From contig CADBMK010000012.1 in NCBI GenBank assembly GCA_902795785.1, positions 1 to 16,519 on the forward strand: a stretch of 16,519 nt of DNA. The letters run 5' to 3'. Source of the DNA: an uncultured Bacteroidia bacterium (GTDB lineage Bacteria; Bacteroidota; Bacteroidia; Bacteroidales; UBA932). Shown here piece after piece: positions 14,289 through 16,519 of this stretch (within the stretch, counting starts at the first letter, position 1; every line of letters starts with the position of its first letter). Below the pieces are notes generated by a model. It was not told where the DNA came from. It saw only the letters and a program-made list of their open reading frames with translations, and made no database searches. The position numbers and the translations under genes are program-made.

Positions 14289-15065
14289 TTATTTCCCGGC
14301 TTTTACGCCTTTGATGACGGCGTCTGTGAAACCTGCCGCCTCCATTGCGTTCAGACCCTTGATTGTCATTCCGCCAGGTGTCGTGACCTTGTCGATTTCG
14401 GCTTCAGGATGGCTTTTGTGTTCAAGAATGAGAGCTGCTGCGCCTTTAACGGTCTGAGCGACGATTGCTGTGGCGTCCTTTGCGTAGAATCCAGTCTCTA
14501 CTCCTCCCTCGGCTGCCGCTCTTATGTATCTGAGAGCGTAGGCTATTCCACAGGAAGCCAGACCGGTGCCCGCCAGCATAAGCTTCTGCGGAACGGTCAT
14601 GGAAACGCCGACCTGGTTGAAGAGACCTTCAAGAATCTTTGTATCAGACTCGGAGGCAGTGACAGGGGAGATGAATGTCATGCTTTCTCCCACCTCAATT
14701 GCGGTATTCGGAATGATATATGAGAGCCTCGGCTCGTCCTTCCTGCCCTCCTTGAGCATTGCAAGAAGGTCTTCCGGCTTTACTCCCGGAGCGAAGGAAA
14801 CTATCTGCTGGGCGCTGAAGTCCAGTTCGGCCCTGATTTCGTTTACGACGTCAGGAACGATCCACGGTTTGACCGCTATAATGACGATGTCTGCTCCCTT
14901 GACGGCCGCTTTGTTGTCAGTCAGGCATTTTACGCCTGTGCCGTCAAACTTCTTCAGGGTCTCAGGGTGTCTTGCGGTAACCGTAATGTCTGCCGTTCCT
15001 TTTTTTGCCAGGCCCAGGGCTGCCGCACCTCCCATGTTGCCGGCTCCGATGATTGTGATTCTCAT
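14289..15065 (-). CDS. proC: Pyrroline-5-carboxylate reductase
   Basis: 258 residues, cytoplasmic, slightly shorter than the 265-275 usual. The N-terminal NAD(P)-binding fold begins at ITIIGAGNMG (3-12), with IIAVKPW (about 61-67) after the fifth strand. The dimerisation domain holds GTGLASCGIAYALRYI and the ProC signature region at TTPGGMTIKGLNAME, where the usual form is SPGGTTIxGL. It reduces 1-pyrroline-5-carboxylate to L-proline, the last step of proline synthesis; proA and proB are not in the window. The start is fixed by the beta-strand one residue after Met1; its ATG overlaps the stop of the upstream phosphatase by four bases (ATGA), showing coupled translation. The Thr-to-Met change in the signature is probably tolerated, since the catalytic frame around it is intact. 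Confidence 0.93.
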   Translation of the reverse strand: MRITIIGAGNMGGAAALGLAKKGTADITVTARHPETLKKFDGTGVKCLTDNKAAVKGADIVIIAVKPWIVPDVVNEIRAELDFSAQQIVSFAPGVKPEDLLAMLKEGRKDEPRLSYIIPNTAIEVGESMTFISPVTASESDTKILEGLFNQVGVSMTVPQKLMLAGTGLASCGIAYALRYIRAAAEGGVETGFYAKDATAIVAQTVKGAAALILEHKSHPEAEIDKVTTPGGMTIKGLNAMEAAGFTDAVIKGVKAGK

Positions 15066-15709
15066 TTCTGTATCAATTTACACAACTCGCGGAGGTCATC
15101 CACGAGATATTCTGGTTTTTCCATTTCCAACATCTCCCTGGTGTGGTTTCCGTATGTAACTCCGCAGACTTTGCAGCCGGCGTTATGTCCCATCTGGAGG
15201 TCGAAGCGGGTGTCTCCCACGACAAGGGCTTCAGATGGTTCAATCCGGAATCTTTCCAGGCATACCTGTACCGTGTCAGGAGCAGGTTTAGGATTCTTGA
15301 CTATGTCCACTCCTACCATGGTGTCGAAATAATCCTTTATGCCGAGCATTTCAGAGAGGAATACGGTGGACTTCAGATGCCTTGAAGTGACGATTCCAAG
15401 ACGAAGCTCTCTCTCTTTCATCCAGGCAAGGCTTTCGCTGACCCCGGGGAAGGGTTTGATGAGCCTGTAGTACTCGGAATCAAGAGCCTGGCGGTAAAGC
15501 TCGCAAATATGCATTACTTCACTGTCATCCAGCGCTTTATATATGTCGTGGAACATCTCGGTAAGCGGAAGTCCGATGTGTTTCTTAATCGTGTCGTCTG
15601 AAACCTGGGGGAGTGACATTTTTGCAATGACAGATCGTGAAGAATTGAGGATTGCGTCAGTCGTATCCGCGAGGGTTCCGTCAAAATCAAATAATACAGC
15701 CTTTAACAT
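15062..15709 (-). CDS. HAD-family phosphatase, phosphoglycolate phosphatase-like
   Basis: 215 residues, cytoplasmic, HAD subfamily I with a helical cap. Motif I is DFDGTLADT (Asp8 nucleophile, Asp10 acid/base), motif II VTSR (Thr108), motif III Lys141 in KNPKPAPD, motif IV VGDTRFDLQMG (Asp166, Asp170). The cap lies at about 15-85. This group includes phosphoglycolate phosphatase (Gph) and pyrophosphatase PpaX; substrates cannot be separated by sequence here, and the proC neighbour gives no clear hint, so no gene symbol is used. It is the first gene of the gph-proC-LD-carboxypeptidase operon. The ATG at 15709 is only seven bases past a -7 box, so its leader is almost absent. Confidence 0.85.
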   Translation of the reverse strand: MLKAVLFDFDGTLADTTDAILNSSRSVIAKMSLPQVSDDTIKKHIGLPLTEMFHDIYKALDDSEVMHICELYRQALDSEYYRLIKPFPGVSESLAWMKERELRLGIVTSRHLKSTVFLSEMLGIKDYFDTMVGVDIVKNPKPAPDTVQVCLERFRIEPSEALVVGDTRFDLQMGHNAGCKVCGVTYGNHTREMLEMEKPEYLVDDLRELCKLIQK

Positions 15710-15716
15710 ATCACTT

Positions 15717-15724
15717 CAAAGATA
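15717..15724 (-). promoter_or_regulatory. -7 promoter box for the HAD/proC/LD-carboxypeptidase operon
   Basis: Minus-strand TATCTTTG matches TAnnTTTG and ends seven bases before the ATG at 15709. The predicted start is within zero to three bases of the start codon. No TTTG -33 element is seen at 19-22 bases. Confidence 0.45.
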
Positions 15725-15742
15725 CCATTTTCATTTTACTTT

Positions 15743-15761
15743 TTTGGTTATTAGAACCAAA
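15743..15761. repeat. Operator-like dyad TTTGGTT-N5-AACCAAA over the -33 element
   Basis: TTTGGTT (15743-15749) and AACCAAA (15755-15761) are exact reverse complements with a 5-base centre. The left arm contains the -33 TTTG of the divergent lipoprotein promoter, so a protein bound here would block or contact RNA polymerase. Not followed by T-runs on a coding path, so a terminator is less likely. Confidence 0.4.
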
Positions 15762-15774
15762 CTTTATAAATTTG
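15743..15774 (+). promoter_or_regulatory. Promoter of the sensor/binding lipoprotein (-33 TTTG, -7 TAAATTTG)
   Basis: TTTG at 15743-15746 and TAAATTTG at 15767-15774, spaced by 20 bases, form the best complete Bacteroidota promoter in the window. The predicted start is near 15780, leaving a leader of about eight or nine bases to the ATG at 15789. Confidence 0.65.
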
Positions 15775-15788
15775 AATTACGTTACACT

Positions 15789-16519
15789 ATGATTAGATTG
15801 TTCCGCACGCTTCTGTTGGCATTTCTTGTATTGCCTGTTGTCTTCTCTTGCAAGAGCAATAAGGAGAAGATTCCTGTTGTTGTGGTAATACATTCATATT
15901 CGAACTCCGGAGACGACGGAGAGTTCTTCCGCTTCGAAATGCTCCGCGATTTCAGGAAGAATGGTGTAAATGCCGATGTCAGGCATTTCTATCTGAACAC
16001 TCCGTATTATTCCCTGGACCTTTGGGGGGACAAGACTTTCGGACCATGCCGTGATTCCATATTGAGCTGGCATCCGGATGTCATCCTGGTCAATGACGAT
16101 CCTGCATTTCAGTGGGTAATAGGTTATGAGGGCTCTCTTTTCCATCAGTACCCTGTGGTCTTTTCAGGTGTCTCGTATGTTGATACGACTCGCCTGAAGG
16201 ATTATCCGATGATGACAGGATTCGTGGACAGCATTGATCTTGCGGAGAACGGTATTGTCAGCCGGATGGTTTCCGGTCTGAACACTCCGTGTATAGAACT
16301 TGATGATGATGAAGACGTTTTCATAAGAGAACTGTGCCGTGAATCAATCAAGGATACGACAAGGTTCGTCAACAATATGGATTATAAGGTGGATATCCTG
16401 AACCGATATCTGGTTACGACTCCTCCTTATTCTGACAAGATTATCTTTTCATTCTTCTCTTCAATCCATCCGGAATGGAATAAGAGTGAGGGCATGCCTG
16501 ACGTGGTGGGCGTAAAGAA
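15789..16519 (+). CDS. Lipoprotein-type periplasmic binding or sensor protein (N-terminal part, runs off window)
   Basis: 243 codons are visible and the frame stays open at the right edge. A signal sequence ends in VVFSC, giving a lipobox with Cys21 (followed by KSN, not acidic, so probably periplasm-facing). From residue 30 there is a periplasmic-binding-like alpha/beta domain: VVVVIHSYS, then SWHPDVILVNDDPAFQWVI and YPVVFSGVSY, a pattern seen in the ABC_sub_bind family and in the sensor domains of some Bacteroidales histidine kinases. The downstream part that would decide between a stand-alone binding lipoprotein and a membrane sensor kinase is missing. It is divergent from the HAD/proC operon and has its own well-formed promoter with an overlapping dyad. 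The start at 15789 is fixed by the signal sequence and the nearby promoter. Confidence 0.65.
   Translation, partial: MIRLFRTLLLAFLVLPVVFSCKSNKEKIPVVVVIHSYSNSGDDGEFFRFEMLRDFRKNGVNADVRHFYLNTPYYSLDLWGDKTFGPCRDSILSWHPDVILVNDDPAFQWVIGYEGSLFHQYPVVFSGVSYVDTTRLKDYPMMTGFVDSIDLAENGIVSRMVSGLNTPCIELDDDEDVFIRELCRESIKDTTRFVNNMDYKVDILNRYLVTTPPYSDKIIFSFFSSIHPEWNKSEGMPDVVGVK

Overview
The window looks like ordinary chromosomal DNA from an anaerobic member of the Bacteroidota, most likely an uncultured Bacteroidales. The evidence is: repeated -7 promoter boxes of the Bacteroidota form TAnnTTTG instead of sigma70 -35/-10 pairs; almost no Shine-Dalgarno sequences; Bacteroidota-style lipoproteins; and a typical anaerobe gene set (NfnAB transhydrogenase, membrane pyrophosphatase). 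I see no mobile element, phage, CRISPR array, tRNA or rRNA. The genes are tightly packed, and the longest gene-free stretch is about 190 bases (10528-10718).

Layout. 1-777 is the 3' part of a uridine-kinase-like P-loop kinase, cut by the window edge. 833-2311 holds a very tyrosine-rich lipoprotein and, directly after its stop codon and in the same frame, an ATP-grasp ligase that starts with TTG. 2341-5369 is a three-gene membrane glycosylation cassette: an ArnT/PMT-like glycosyltransferase, a polyprenyl-phosphate sugar synthase (GT2), and a small membrane protein made of two LAB_N domains. It fits lipid A or other envelope glycan modification. 5366-7618 (minus) is nfnAB, the electron-bifurcating ferredoxin/NAD/NADP transhydrogenase. 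7675-8142 is a DUF456 membrane protein. A 57-residue conserved-looking orphan follows at 8214-8387. 8362-10527 (minus) is a K+-dependent membrane-bound pyrophosphatase.

10719-13216 holds a CobW/COG0523 metallochaperone GTPase with a His/Asp-rich loop, followed by an NCS2 purine permease and a strong bidirectional terminator. 13289-15709 (minus) is a tightly coupled operon gph-like HAD phosphatase > proC > exported LD-carboxypeptidase. From 15789 to the window edge there is the start of a lipoprotein-type periplasmic sensor or binding protein, transcribed divergently from that operon.

Together this is energy conservation (Nfn, PPase), envelope glycan work (ArnT-like cassette, LD-carboxypeptidase), proline synthesis, purine uptake and metal handling. 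I do not see a clear new biological system. The points most worth a second look are at the regulatory and architectural level: possible leaderless starts in the glycosylation cassette, a stop/start abutment, facing promoters, two operator-like dyads, and a perfect hairpin between a promoter box and a tiny gene.
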